64,000 nucleotides of DNA from NCBI RefSeq assembly GCF_027158205.1, contig NZ_JAPVLU010000003.1:124001-188000 (forward strand), written 5' to 3'. A program made the position numbers and the translations under genes. Origin of the DNA: Streptomyces sp. H39-S7 (GTDB lineage Bacteria; Actinomycetota; Actinomycetes; Streptomycetales; Streptomycetaceae). This document shows positions 23,400 through 31,834 of this stretch, piece after piece. How positions within the stretch are numbered: the stretch's first letter is position 1; each line of letters opens with the position of its first letter. The notes beneath the pieces were generated by a model. The model was not told where the DNA came from and ran no database searches. It saw only the letters and a program-made list of their open reading frames with translations.

Positions 23400-24725
23400 A
23401 TGAAGTCGCCCACTGCACTCCTGCGCACGCTCCCTTCCGGGACCCTTCTCGTCGGGGCCGGGGTGGCGGCGAACGCCGGCGCCTCGTACATCTTCCTGGC
23501 CCTGGCCGGACGGACGCTCGGCCATGACGACATGGCCCAGATCTCCGTCCTGTGGTCGGTGATCGCCTTCGCGGGAATCGGGCTGTTCTTCCCGGTCGAG
23601 CAGGAGCTCACCCGGGTGGTGGCCGCGCGGACCGCCTCCGGGCTGGGCGCGGGGCCCGCCATCCGCCGCGGGATACTCACGGCGACGGCGATGCTGACCG
23701 TGGTCCTGGCCGCGCTGGCCGCGGCCTCGGGCCCGCTGGCGGATCTGCTCTTCAACGGCGACCGGTCGATGGTCGCGGTCCTGGGGGCGGCCTTCGTGGG
23801 CTGGGCCGCGCAGCACACCGCGCGCGGCATCCTCGCCGGGTACGGGGACTTCCGCTGGTACGCCGTCCAGCTGACCGCCGACGCGGTCCTGCGGGTGGGC
23901 GCCGCGGTCGCACTGCTGGCCGCGCACGGCTCCTTCCTCGCGTTCGGCCTGGCGATGGCGCTGGCCCCGCTGCCCGCCGTGCTCCTGTGCGTGCCCGCGA
24001 TGCGCCGGGCGTCCCGGCCGGGACCGGCCGCCGAGGCGAGTGAGATCCACAACGGTTTCGCGGTCCTGGTCGTCTCCACCACGCTCATGCAGGCCGTGGC
24101 CAACGCTCCGGTCGTCACCGCCAAGCTCCTCGACCCGGACAACGCCCCGCTGGTCACCGCCCTGGTCTCGGCGCTCATCCTGGTGCGGGTGCCGCAGTTC
24201 CTGGTCAGCTCGATGCAGGCGTCCCTGCTGGTGGAGCTGACCGGACGGCACACCGCGGGCGACAAGGCCGGATTCCTGCGCACCCTGCGCGGCAACCTGC
24301 TGATGGTGTCGGCCCTGGGGGCCGGCTGGGCGGTCGTCTGCGCGGTGATCGGCCCCGCCCTGAACGAGACGGCCTTCCACGCGCCGCCGGCCCTCAGCTC
24401 CCTGGACTTCGGCCTGCTGGGCCTCGGCGCGGTGGCCCACCTGGCGGCGATCGTGCTCAGCAGCGGCACCCTGGCCACCGGCGGCCACCGCATACTGTGC
24501 GTCGCCTGGACGATCGGGGCGCTCGCCCTGGGAACCGCCCCGCTGCTGCCCGGCGGCACGGCGCTGCAGGTGGAACTGTCCTACGCGATCGCGGCCGGCG
24601 CCGCGGCCATCGCCCTGCTCTTCGGACTCCGCGTCGGCCTGCGCAACTTCGACCGTCCGTTCGATCCGACGACCCGGACACTCGTCGGGGACGCCGAGGC
24701 CATCGGCACCGTCAAGCCCGGCTGA
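23400..24725 (+). CDS. Polysaccharide flippase-like (Wzx/MATE fold) membrane protein
   Basis: A 441-aa polytopic protein with roughly 12-14 hydrophobic segments and few charged loops. The opening LLVGAGVAANAGASYIFLAL with GRTLGHDDMAQISVLWSV is the usual start of O-antigen/lipid II flippase-like proteins. It probably moves a lipid-linked glycan across the membrane for the neighbouring glycosyltransferases. No ribosome binding site precedes the ATG. TATTCT (23385-23390) ends 9 bases upstream, suggesting a leaderless transcript. The 273-base gap before it is shared with the divergent DUF2304 gene. Confidence 0.8.
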   Translation: MKSPTALLRTLPSGTLLVGAGVAANAGASYIFLALAGRTLGHDDMAQISVLWSVIAFAGIGLFFPVEQELTRVVAARTASGLGAGPAIRRGILTATAMLTVVLAALAAASGPLADLLFNGDRSMVAVLGAAFVGWAAQHTARGILAGYGDFRWYAVQLTADAVLRVGAAVALLAAHGSFLAFGLAMALAPLPAVLLCVPAMRRASRPGPAAEASEIHNGFAVLVVSTTLMQAVANAPVVTAKLLDPDNAPLVTALVSALILVRVPQFLVSSMQASLLVELTGRHTAGDKAGFLRTLRGNLLMVSALGAGWAVVCAVIGPALNETAFHAPPALSSLDFGLLGLGAVAHLAAIVLSSGTLATGGHRILCVAWTIGALALGTAPLLPGGTALQVELSYAIAAGAAAIALLFGLRVGLRNFDRPFDPTTRTLVGDAEAIGTVKPG

Positions 24726-24970
24726 CAGCCGCCCGCCCAGCGCCCATGGGCCCGCCCGGCGGCAAACCCCCAACGGTATTCCCGTACGATCTGGAACGCT
24801 GTGCCGCCGGATCCCATCCGTATCGGTGTGTGCAGCACACCTCACACGTGAAGACGGCGGTCTGCACGCTAGCCGCCCTACCCGTCCGGCTCCGGCGCAC
24901 GAACACCGACCTCGAAGACGGTCACGCCGTTGCCTGGGCGACCGACCGGATCGCTGGAGCTGACTGAGAT

Positions 24971-26689
24971 ATGACACCGACCGACGCGCCGAGCGCGCCA
25001 GGAGCAGCAGGGGTGCTCAGCACCGCCGCTGCCGCGTTCAAACCCTGGCGCAAACGGCTGGCGATGATCGCGGCCGAATTCGCTGTCGCGATCGGGGCCG
25101 CCCTCGCCTTCGCGCGGTGGAGCACCACCATCGCGGTCAACCCGATGACCCGGATCGGTCAGGTCAGCGGGCTGGCGGCACTGCAGTTCCGGCTCATCGC
25201 GGTGGCGCTGCCGCTGCTCGCGCTGGTGGTCTGGTCGGTCTTCCGGGCCAGCCCCCGCGTGCACCGGATCGTGCTGCGCCTGGTCTGCGCCGCCATCGCC
25301 GGACTGGCGACGGGCATGACGGCCGGCGGACAGGTCGTCGCCCTGCGCGGCACCCCCTGGCCGCTGAACGGCCAGAGCGGCGACAACGGGCGGCTGGAGG
25401 CCTGGGCCACCCAGATCCAGCACACCGGCCACATGGTCAACATCTACCCGCCGGTGCTGCCGCACCTGACGGCCTTCTGGGCCGACCACTTCGTCGACAA
25501 CCACCAGACGGCGTTCGCCCTCAAGTGGATCCTGATCATCTCGATCGCGCTCACCGGTCCGGCCGCCTACCTGGCCTGGCGGATGTTCCTGCGTCCGCTG
25601 CCGGCCCTCGGCGTCGGCATGCTGGCGGGCATCCCCTCCGTCGTGGTCTACAAGCCGTACAGCCCGCTGGTGCTGGTCGTCCTCATCCCGCTGCTCGCCA
25701 AGCTCCTGCAGTTGCTGCGCAATTCACCGCGCCGGCCGTACCCGGCCGTGGCCTGGCGGGGCGCGGCCGTCGGCGCGATGCTCGGCGTCCTGTTCATCGT
25801 CTACTCCGGCTGGCACGTCTGGTCCGCGCCCGGAATAATCGTCGCGGTCCTCGGGCTCTTCCCGTGGCGCTCCGGGCGGGACGGGATGCTGCGGGCCGGC
25901 GCGTTCCTCGGAACGGCCCTGCTGGCATTCCTGATCATCGGCGGCAAGTACGGCTACATGCTGCTGTCGGCCGCCGACAGCACCAAGGACCGCTTCTGCT
26001 CGACGCTGACCCTGGTCGACCCCGGCTACATCGCGATGACGCCGTTCTACACGCGCAACGGCAACCTGCCCGGCATGTGGCCGCCGCCGGGTGAACTCGG
26101 CGGCGTCGGGGTGTTCACCGCGCTGATGATGGTCGGCGTCGCGGTGGCGCTCACCGTCGGACTGCGCCGCTCCGCCGTCATCGGCGTCGTCGCCTGCTTC
26201 GGCAGCGCGTGGGCGATCCGGTTCTTCTTCGCGTCGCACATGGAGCGCGACCAGGCGGTCCAGCTCTTCCCCCGCACCTATCAGACGCTCCTGTACTGCG
26301 GTCTCGCGCTCTTCGGCCTCGCCTGCGTCCTGACCGGCGAGCGCGTCAAGGAGCGGCTGGCCGCGATCCCCGCGCTGCAGTCGCCGACCTCGTCCCGCAA
26401 CGCGGGCCGGTACGCGGCCGTCGGCGTGCTGACCGCCACGGTGGTACTCACCGGCATGGCGGCCTCCGCCCAGTCGGACCCGTTCTTCCCGGAGAACCCG
26501 AAGGGCGTCAGCACCATGGGCCGGCTCGCCTACCAGGCGCACCGGCTCGCCAAGCCCGACGGCACCTGCTCCAAGTTCGCCCCGCACGGCGTCTGCGACA
26601 AGCCGCGCAAGCTCAACCCGGTCTCCCCGCCGGAGACGGACCAGCTGCTGCACGGCTGCGAGTACGCCTGGCGCAAGGACCAGCCGTAG
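24971..26689 (+). CDS. Polytopic GT-C glycosyltransferase, AftA-like (galactan arabinofuranosyltransferase family)
   Basis: A 572-aa protein with about 11 hydrophobic segments in the first 480 residues and a C-terminal extracytoplasmic domain containing four Cys (GTCSKFAPHGVCDKPRK, HGCEYAW). The first outside loop has an acidic SGDNGRLEAW followed by HMVNIYPPVLPHLTAFW. This resembles the acidic and YPP motifs of mycobacterial arabinofuranosyltransferase AftA. Such enzymes use polyprenyl-phosphate sugars on the outer membrane face. Streptomyces does not make mycobacterial arabinogalactan, so the real donor and acceptor are unknown. The strong bidirectional terminator that follows marks the end of the transcript. 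Confidence 0.6.
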   Translation: MTPTDAPSAPGAAGVLSTAAAAFKPWRKRLAMIAAEFAVAIGAALAFARWSTTIAVNPMTRIGQVSGLAALQFRLIAVALPLLALVVWSVFRASPRVHRIVLRLVCAAIAGLATGMTAGGQVVALRGTPWPLNGQSGDNGRLEAWATQIQHTGHMVNIYPPVLPHLTAFWADHFVDNHQTAFALKWILIISIALTGPAAYLAWRMFLRPLPALGVGMLAGIPSVVVYKPYSPLVLVVLIPLLAKLLQLLRNSPRRPYPAVAWRGAAVGAMLGVLFIVYSGWHVWSAPGIIVAVLGLFPWRSGRDGMLRAGAFLGTALLAFLIIGGKYGYMLLSAADSTKDRFCSTLTLVDPGYIAMTPFYTRNGNLPGMWPPPGELGGVGVFTALMMVGVAVALTVGLRRSAVIGVVACFGSAWAIRFFFASHMERDQAVQLFPRTYQTLLYCGLALFGLACVLTGERVKERLAAIPALQSPTSSRNAGRYAAVGVLTATVVLTGMAASAQSDPFFPENPKGVSTMGRLAYQAHRLAKPDGTCSKFAPHGVCDKPRKLNPVSPPETDQLLHGCEYAWRKDQP

Positions 26690-26705
26690 CCCCGTCGAAC
26701 GGCGC

Positions 26706-26753
26706 ACGACGAAGGAGGGGCACCCGCTCGGGCGGGTGCCCCTCCTTCGTCGT
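26706..26753. terminator. Bidirectional terminator with a 21-bp perfect stem
   Basis: The left arm 26706-26726 and right arm 26733-26753 are perfect reverse complements with a 6-base loop CTCGGG. It lies between the convergent AftA-like and rmlD genes, 16 bases after one stop and 23 bases from the other. It is the strongest hairpin I see in the window. Confidence 0.88.
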
Positions 26754-26776
26754 TCCCGTGGTGCCGCTGAGCCAAC

Positions 26777-27679
26777 TCAGGCCTGGGCGGCGAACGTTCC
26801 CGCCGCGACCGCGGCCTCCAGCTCGTCCCGCCAGCCGGCCATCGCCGGGAGCCCGGCGGCGGACCAGCGGTCGTGGCCCAGCACGCTGTAGGCCGGGCGC
26901 ACGGCCGGCCGGACGAACTTGTCGGCCGTGGTGGGGCGGATCCGCTCGGGGTCGAGCCCCGACAGCTCGAACGCGGCCCGTGCCAGGTCGTACCAGGTCG
27001 CCTGGCCGGAGGCCGTGCCGTGGTACGCGCCGGCCGGCGCCTCGCCCGCGAGCGCGGCACGCCCCAGCTCGGTGAGCCGGACGGCCAGCGCGCGGGCCCA
27101 GGTGGGCTGGCCGAGCTGGTCGTCGACGACGTCGAGCGTCTCGTGCGTGGCGGCGAGCTTCAGCATGGTCGCGACGAAGTTGCGGCCGTGCGCGCCGTAC
27201 AGCCACGCAGTGCGGACGGTGTAGCCGGTCTCCGGCAGCAGCTCGGCGACCGCGAGTTCACCGGCGAGCTTGCCACGCCCGTAGGCGTTGACCGGCCCGG
27301 TCGGATCGTCCTCGCGGTACGGCTCCTTGGCGTCGCCGGGAAAGACGTAGTCGGTGGAGACGTGGAGGAGCAGCGCCCCCGCCGCGGCGCAGGCGGCAGC
27401 CAGGTGGCGCACCCCGTCACCGTTGACGACGGTGGCGGCGGCCTCGTCGGCCTCCGCGCCGTCGACGTCCGTCCAGGCGGCCGCGTTGACCACGATGTCG
27501 TGGCCGCGGACCGCCGCGAGCAGCGCCTCGGGGTTCGTCAGGTCCAGTTCGGCCCGGGTGGCGGCGGTGACGGAGGCGGCCGGATCGGCGGTCAGCGCCG
27601 CCACGACCTCCCGGCCGAGCATGCCGCCCGCCCCGGTCACCAGCCAGCGGGTGGTGTCCGCGGTGCCGGAAGCGCTCAT
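26777..27679 (-). CDS. rmlD: dTDP-4-dehydrorhamnose reductase
   Basis: A 300-aa extended SDR. The cofactor motif is LVTGAGGMLGREVVAAL, then NAAAWTDVDGAEADE (the RmlD signature), then HVSTDYVFPGD and the catalytic YGRGKLAGE (Y-x3-K). The C-terminal TTADKFVRPAVRPAYSVL is also typical. It reduces dTDP-4-keto-L-rhamnose to dTDP-L-rhamnose, the last step of the pathway. The ATG at 27679 overlaps the rmlB stop as ATGA. Confidence 0.93.
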   Translation of the reverse strand: MSASGTADTTRWLVTGAGGMLGREVVAALTADPAASVTAATRAELDLTNPEALLAAVRGHDIVVNAAAWTDVDGAEADEAAATVVNGDGVRHLAAACAAAGALLLHVSTDYVFPGDAKEPYREDDPTGPVNAYGRGKLAGELAVAELLPETGYTVRTAWLYGAHGRNFVATMLKLAATHETLDVVDDQLGQPTWARALAVRLTELGRAALAGEAPAGAYHGTASGQATWYDLARAAFELSGLDPERIRPTTADKFVRPAVRPAYSVLGHDRWSAAGLPAMAGWRDELEAAVAAGTFAAQA

Positions 27680-28662
27680 GAAAGCGCCGCCTTGGCCTTG
27701 AGCGGCTCCCACCAGGACCGGTTGTCGCGGTACCAGGCGACGGTGTCGGCGAGGCCCTGGTCGAAGCCGATCAGCGGCTCGTACCCCAGCTCGGCGCGGG
27801 ACTTGCCGATGTCCAGGGAGTAGCGCAGGTCGTGGCCCTTGCGGTCCTCGACGTAGTCGACCATGTCCCAGCCGGCGCCGCAGGCTTCCAGCAGCCGCCC
27901 GGCCAGCTCCTTGTTGGTCAACTCGGTGCCGCCGCCGATGTGATAGACCTCACCGGCCTTGCCGCCCTGCAGCGCGAGCGCGATGCCCCGGCAGTGGTCG
28001 GAGACGTGCAGCCAGTCGCGGATGTTGCTGCCGTCGCCGTAGAGCGGGACCTTCTTGCCGTCCAGCAGGTTGGTCACGAACAGCGGGATCATCTTCTCGG
28101 GGAAGTGGTGGTGCCCGTAGTTGTTGGAGCAGCGGGTGACCACCACGTCCATCCCGTGCGTGCGGTGGTAGGCGAGCGCGATCAGGTCGGAGCCCGCCTT
28201 GGCCGCGGCGTACGGGGAGTTGGGCGCGAGCGGCCAGTCCTCGGTCCAGGAGCCCTCGCTGATCGAGCCGTACACCTCGTCCGTGGAGACGTGCACGAAG
28301 CGGCCGATGCCGAGCCGGTGGGCGGCGTCCAGCAGGGTCTGGGTGCCGAGCACGTTGGTGGTGACGAACGCGGCCGCGCCGGTGATCGACCGGTCGACGT
28401 GCGACTCCGCGGCGAAGTGCACCACCGCGTCATGTCCGGGCAGGACCGAGGCGACGAAGTCCGCGTCGCAGATGTCGCCCAGCGCGAACCGGTAACCGGG
28501 CTGGTGGGCGACCGGAGCGAGGTTCTCCGGATTGCCGGCGTAGGTGAGTTTGTCCAGTACGGTGACGGAGGCGTCCTCGAGCCCCGGCATCTCCCCTGAC
28601 AGGACTGCGCGGACGAACTGCGAGCCGATGAATCCGGCGCCACCGGTAACAAGAATGTTCAT
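27676..28662 (-). CDS. rmlB: dTDP-glucose 4,6-dehydratase
   Basis: A 328-aa extended SDR. The cofactor motif is ILVTGGAGFIGSQFVRAVL. The signatures are FAAESHVDRSI and HVSTDEVYGSI, with the DE pair used in dehydration. The catalytic pair is in SPYAAAKAGSDLIA (Y-x3-K), and the substrate motif is TRCSNNYGHHHFPEKMIPL. It converts dTDP-glucose to dTDP-4-keto-6-deoxyglucose. It is divergent from rmlA-rmlC, so the four rhamnose genes form two back-to-back operons sharing a 139-base promoter region. Confidence 0.95.
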   Translation of the reverse strand: MNILVTGGAGFIGSQFVRAVLSGEMPGLEDASVTVLDKLTYAGNPENLAPVAHQPGYRFALGDICDADFVASVLPGHDAVVHFAAESHVDRSITGAAAFVTTNVLGTQTLLDAAHRLGIGRFVHVSTDEVYGSISEGSWTEDWPLAPNSPYAAAKAGSDLIALAYHRTHGMDVVVTRCSNNYGHHHFPEKMIPLFVTNLLDGKKVPLYGDGSNIRDWLHVSDHCRGIALALQGGKAGEVYHIGGGTELTNKELAGRLLEACGAGWDMVDYVEDRKGHDLRYSLDIGKSRAELGYEPLIGFDQGLADTVAWYRDNRSWWEPLKAKAALS

Positions 28663-28801
28663 GAGTGCCAGAGTCCAGTCAGGCCCCTACTGGGGGGCGG
28701 CGTAAGATGGTTTGCTTCGCCGTAACTCTAGCCGTTCCCCGAGTGCGGGGGCGATGCCGAGCGGTCATCGGCCGCCTGCCAGCGGAGAAAGTAGAAACAA
28801 C

Positions 28802-29683
28802 ATGCGTGGTATCCTCCTCGCCGGCGGGACCGGGTCCCGGCTGTGGCCGATCACCAAAGCGGTCTCCAAACAGCTGATGCCGGTCTACGACAAGCCGATG
28901 GTCTATTACCCGCTGTCGACGCTCATGATGGCGGGAATTCGCGACATACTGCTCATCACCACCGAGCAGGACCAGGAGCAGTTCCGCCGACTGCTCGGCG
29001 ACGGATCGCAATTCGGCATCAATATCGAATACCGCACCCAGCCGAATCCCGGCGGAATCGCCCAGGCATTCCAGATCGGTGCGGACTTCATCGGCGGCGA
29101 GCCGGTGGCGCTGATTCTCGGCGACAACATCTTCCACGGCGCCGGCCTCGGACGGCAATTGCAGGACCACAGCTCCCCCGACGGCGGTGTGATCTTCGCC
29201 TATCAGGTGAAGGACCCGACCGCGTACGGCGTCGTCGAGTTCGACGAGCACGGCAACGCGCTGTCGATCGAGGAGAAGCCGGAGCGGCCGAAGTCGCGCT
29301 TCGCCGTCCCCGGCCTGTACTTCTACGACAGCCAGGTCGTGGAGATCACCAACGGCCTCAAGCCCAGCGCGCGCGGCGAGCTGGAGATCACCGAGGTCAA
29401 CGCCACCTACCTGAAGCAGGGCAACCTCCGCGTCTCGGTACTGGACCGCGGCACCGCCTGGCTGGACACCGGCACCTTCGACTCCCTCGTCCAGGCCTCG
29501 GAGTACGTCCGGGTCATCGAGGAGCGGCAGGGGCTGAAGCTCGGCTGCGTCGAGGAGACCGCCTGGCGGATGGGGTTCATCGACGACGAGCAACTGCGCG
29601 CCCTGGCCGAACCGCTGCTGAAGAGCGGCTACGGCGACTACCTCGTCAACACGCTCGCCCTCGAGGAGGACCTCCCGCGATGA
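28802..29683 (+). CDS. rmlA: Glucose-1-phosphate thymidylyltransferase
   Basis: A 293-aa nucleotidyltransferase. The motifs are [20 protein letters not shown] with [19 protein letters not shown], the metal-binding [10 protein letters not shown], the EEKPERPKS loop and [13 protein letters not shown]. It makes dTDP-glucose, the first step to dTDP-rhamnose. The length is that of short-form RmlA (about 290 aa). GGAGAAAG lies upstream of the ATG. The stop overlaps the rmlC start as ATGA. Confidence 0.95.
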   Translation: MRGILLAGGTGSRLWPITKAVSKQLMPVYDKPMVYYPLSTLMMAGIRDILLITTEQDQEQFRRLLGDGSQFGINIEYRTQPNPGGIAQAFQIGADFIGGEPVALILGDNIFHGAGLGRQLQDHSSPDGGVIFAYQVKDPTAYGVVEFDEHGNALSIEEKPERPKSRFAVPGLYFYDSQVVEITNGLKPSARGELEITEVNATYLKQGNLRVSVLDRGTAWLDTGTFDSLVQASEYVRVIEERQGLKLGCVEETAWRMGFIDDEQLRALAEPLLKSGYGDYLVNTLALEEDLPR

Positions 29684-30282
29684 ACATCCGACCGCTGTCC
29701 TTCCACGGCGCCTGGGAGATCACCCCCCAGCAGCACGGCGACCCGCGCGGCCTCTTCCTGGAGTGGTACCGCTTCGACAAGCTGGAGGCCGAGGTCGGCC
29801 ATCCGATGCGGCTCGCGCAGGCGAACATGTCGGTGTCGTCGAAGGACGTCGTGCGCGGCATCCACTTCGCCGACGTCCCGATGGGCCAGTCCAAGTACGT
29901 GACGTGCGTACGCGGCGCGGTGCTCGACGTGGTCGTCGACCTGCGGGTCGGCTCGCCGACCTTCGGTCAGTGGGAGGGCGTCCGGCTGGACGACGTGGAC
30001 CGCAAGGCCCTCTTCATCGCGGAGGGCATGGGCCACGGCTTCTGCGCCCTCAGCGACGACGCCACCCTCTCGTACCTCGTCTCGGACGTCTTCCGTCCCG
30101 ACAAGGAGCACGGCGTGCACCCGCTCGACCCGGAGCTCGGCATCGACTGGCAGACCGGCGCGCCCCAGCTGTCCGCCCGTGACGCGGCCGCCCCGGGCTT
30201 CGCGGAGATGCGGGACGGCGGCCGGCTGCCGGACTTCGGCGTCTGCCAGGCCCGCTACAAGGAGCTGGGCGCCGGCGCCTGA
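29680..30282 (+). CDS. rmlC: dTDP-4-dehydrorhamnose 3,5-epimerase
   Basis: A 200-aa cupin-fold epimerase. It has the motifs [31 protein letters not shown] (active-site His in RGIHF), [33 protein letters not shown] and a C-terminal DPELGIDW. It acts between RmlB and RmlD. The ATG at 29680 is inside the rmlA stop, so the two are coupled. It converges with purU with 31 bases between the stops. Confidence 0.94.
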   Translation: MNIRPLSFHGAWEITPQQHGDPRGLFLEWYRFDKLEAEVGHPMRLAQANMSVSSKDVVRGIHFADVPMGQSKYVTCVRGAVLDVVVDLRVGSPTFGQWEGVRLDDVDRKALFIAEGMGHGFCALSDDATLSYLVSDVFRPDKEHGVHPLDPELGIDWQTGAPQLSARDAAAPGFAEMRDGGRLPDFGVCQARYKELGAGA

Positions 30283-30313
30283 CCGGACCGGGTGGGGTCC
30301 GGGGCACCGCGCG

Positions 30314-31168
30314 TCAGGCGAAGACGACCGTGCGGTGCCCGTTGATCAGGACGCGGTGCTCGCTGTGCCACTTCACGGCGCGCGCCAGCGCCTGGCACTC
30401 GACGTCGCGGCCGATCGCCACGAGCTGCCCGGGGGTGACCTCGTGCCCCACCCGCTCGACCTCCTGCTCGATGATCGGCCCCTCGTCGAGCGCCGCTGTC
30501 ACGTAGTGCGCGGTCGCGCCGATCAGCTTCACCCCGCGCGCGTGCGCCTGGTGGTAGGGCTTGGCGCCCTTGAAGCTCGGCAGGAACGAGTGGTGGATGT
30601 TGATGATCCGGCCGGGCAGCCGCTTGCACAGGTCGTCGGAGATGACCTGCATGTAGCGGGCCAGCACCACCAGGTCCACGCGCTCCGCCTCGACCAGTTC
30701 CAGCAGCCGCGCCTCCGCCCGGTCCTTGGTGTCGGCGGTCACCGGGATGTGGTGGAACGGGATGCCGTAGGAGCCGGCGAGCTCCTCGAAGTCCGTGTGG
30801 TTGGAGACCACGGCCGCGATCTCGACGGGCAGCGCGCCGATCCGGGTACGGAACAGCAGGTCGTTCAGGCAGTGCCCGAACTTGCTGACCATGAGGACGA
30901 CCCGCATCTTCTGGTCCGCGGCGTGCAGCTGCCACTCCATCTGGAAGGCGCTGCCGATCGCCGCGAAGCTCGCCCGCAGCTTGTCCGGCTCCACCGGCGG
31001 ATCCGCCGTGAAGTGCACGCGCATGAAGAACAGCCCGGTGTCCTGGTCCCCGAACTGCTGGCTGTCCACGATGTTGCAGCCGGTCATGAGGAGATAACTC
31101 GACACGGCATGCACGATGCCCTGCTTGTCGGGACAGGACAGCGTCAACACATATTCGGGCTCGTTCAC
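30314..31168 (-). CDS. purU: Formyltetrahydrofolate deformylase
   Basis: A 284-aa protein. Residues 1-85 form an ACT domain (YVLTLSCPDKQGIVHAVSSYL). The rest is a formyltransferase fold with VLMVSKFGHCLNDLLFR, VVSNHTDFEELAGSYGIPF, LARYMQVISDDLC and the catalytic NIHHSFLPSFKGAKPYHQA, plus TAHYVTAALDEGPIIEQ. It hydrolyses 10-formyl-THF to formate and THF, balancing one-carbon pools for purine synthesis. The GTG at 31168 begins the ACT domain and has GAGGGTGG upstream. Confidence 0.95.
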   Translation of the reverse strand: MNEPEYVLTLSCPDKQGIVHAVSSYLLMTGCNIVDSQQFGDQDTGLFFMRVHFTADPPVEPDKLRASFAAIGSAFQMEWQLHAADQKMRVVLMVSKFGHCLNDLLFRTRIGALPVEIAAVVSNHTDFEELAGSYGIPFHHIPVTADTKDRAEARLLELVEAERVDLVVLARYMQVISDDLCKRLPGRIINIHHSFLPSFKGAKPYHQAHARGVKLIGATAHYVTAALDEGPIIEQEVERVGHEVTPGQLVAIGRDVECQALARAVKWHSEHRVLINGHRTVVFA

Positions 31169-31233
31169 CCGGCCACCCTCGCATATCCGGCGGCCCCGGC
31201 GGCGAAGCCGTCCGCCAGACGGTACGGGTGCCG

Positions 31234-31728
31234 TCAGGCGGTACGCGTGTAGATCGCCAGGACGTCGAGGGAGCGCGGCGGCGCGTCCACGTCGTCCCCG
31301 TCGGCGGTCGCCAGCTTGACGTGCGCCTCCCGGGCGGCGCGGACCGCCTCCGGCCAGGCGTGGTGCTCCAGGTACGTGCTGACCGGCGCGTCCGCGCCCA
31401 CCTGGTGCAGGATCTTGAGCACGCGCAGCACCGCGACGTCGACGAGCGCGGCCTCCTGCGAGTCGCGGAAGATCGTCCCGACGTACTTCTCGGCGGACCA
31501 GTTGTCGAGCCAGGTGTCCTCGACGAGACGGTAGACGGCGTCGGTGACGTCGCCGAAACCGGGCACCCCGGCGAGCCAGCACTCCTGCTGGAACACCGGG
31601 TCGCTGATCATGTGCAGCGCCGAGCGCACATTGCTGCGCCAGCGCCACCAAGGCATGTCATTGAGCGGCATGCCCCCCATCGTGGAGGAGCGGGCACCGC
31701 GGCGGGAAGTCTTCTCCGAAGTCTGCAC
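31234..31728 (-). CDS. Conserved hypothetical protein (SCO4402-like)
   Basis: About 164 aa, with a basic N-terminus and then MPLNDMPWWRWRSNVRSALHM and a helical body (CWLAGVPGFGDVTDAVYRLV, DTWLDNWSAEKYVGTIFRDS). No catalytic motif, signal or membrane segment is seen. From memory it matches a family conserved in Streptomyces with no assigned function. The start is uncertain: GTG 31728 gives an N-terminus QTSEKTSRRG, and ATG 31680 would begin at the conserved part. GGAGGG at about 31745 is too far from either to decide. Confidence 0.65.
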   Translation of the reverse strand: MQTSEKTSRRGARSSTMGGMPLNDMPWWRWRSNVRSALHMISDPVFQQECWLAGVPGFGDVTDAVYRLVEDTWLDNWSAEKYVGTIFRDSQEAALVDVAVLRVLKILHQVGADAPVSTYLEHHAWPEAVRAAREAHVKLATADGDDVDAPPRSLDVLAIYTRTA

Positions 31729-31834
31729 GATGACCGATCGTACGTTCCCTCCGATCCGCACTTGTAATTCACCTGAACGTGACGGTGCGTTCTCTTGCGG
31801 TCACCCCGGCGTTGGCGGCGGAACGGAAACGTCC

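Noticed and set aside
24726..24970. Small gene or RNA in the 245-base gap before the AftA-like gene
   Set aside because: No frame shows coding bias and no stable multi-stem structure is seen. It is most likely a promoter region.
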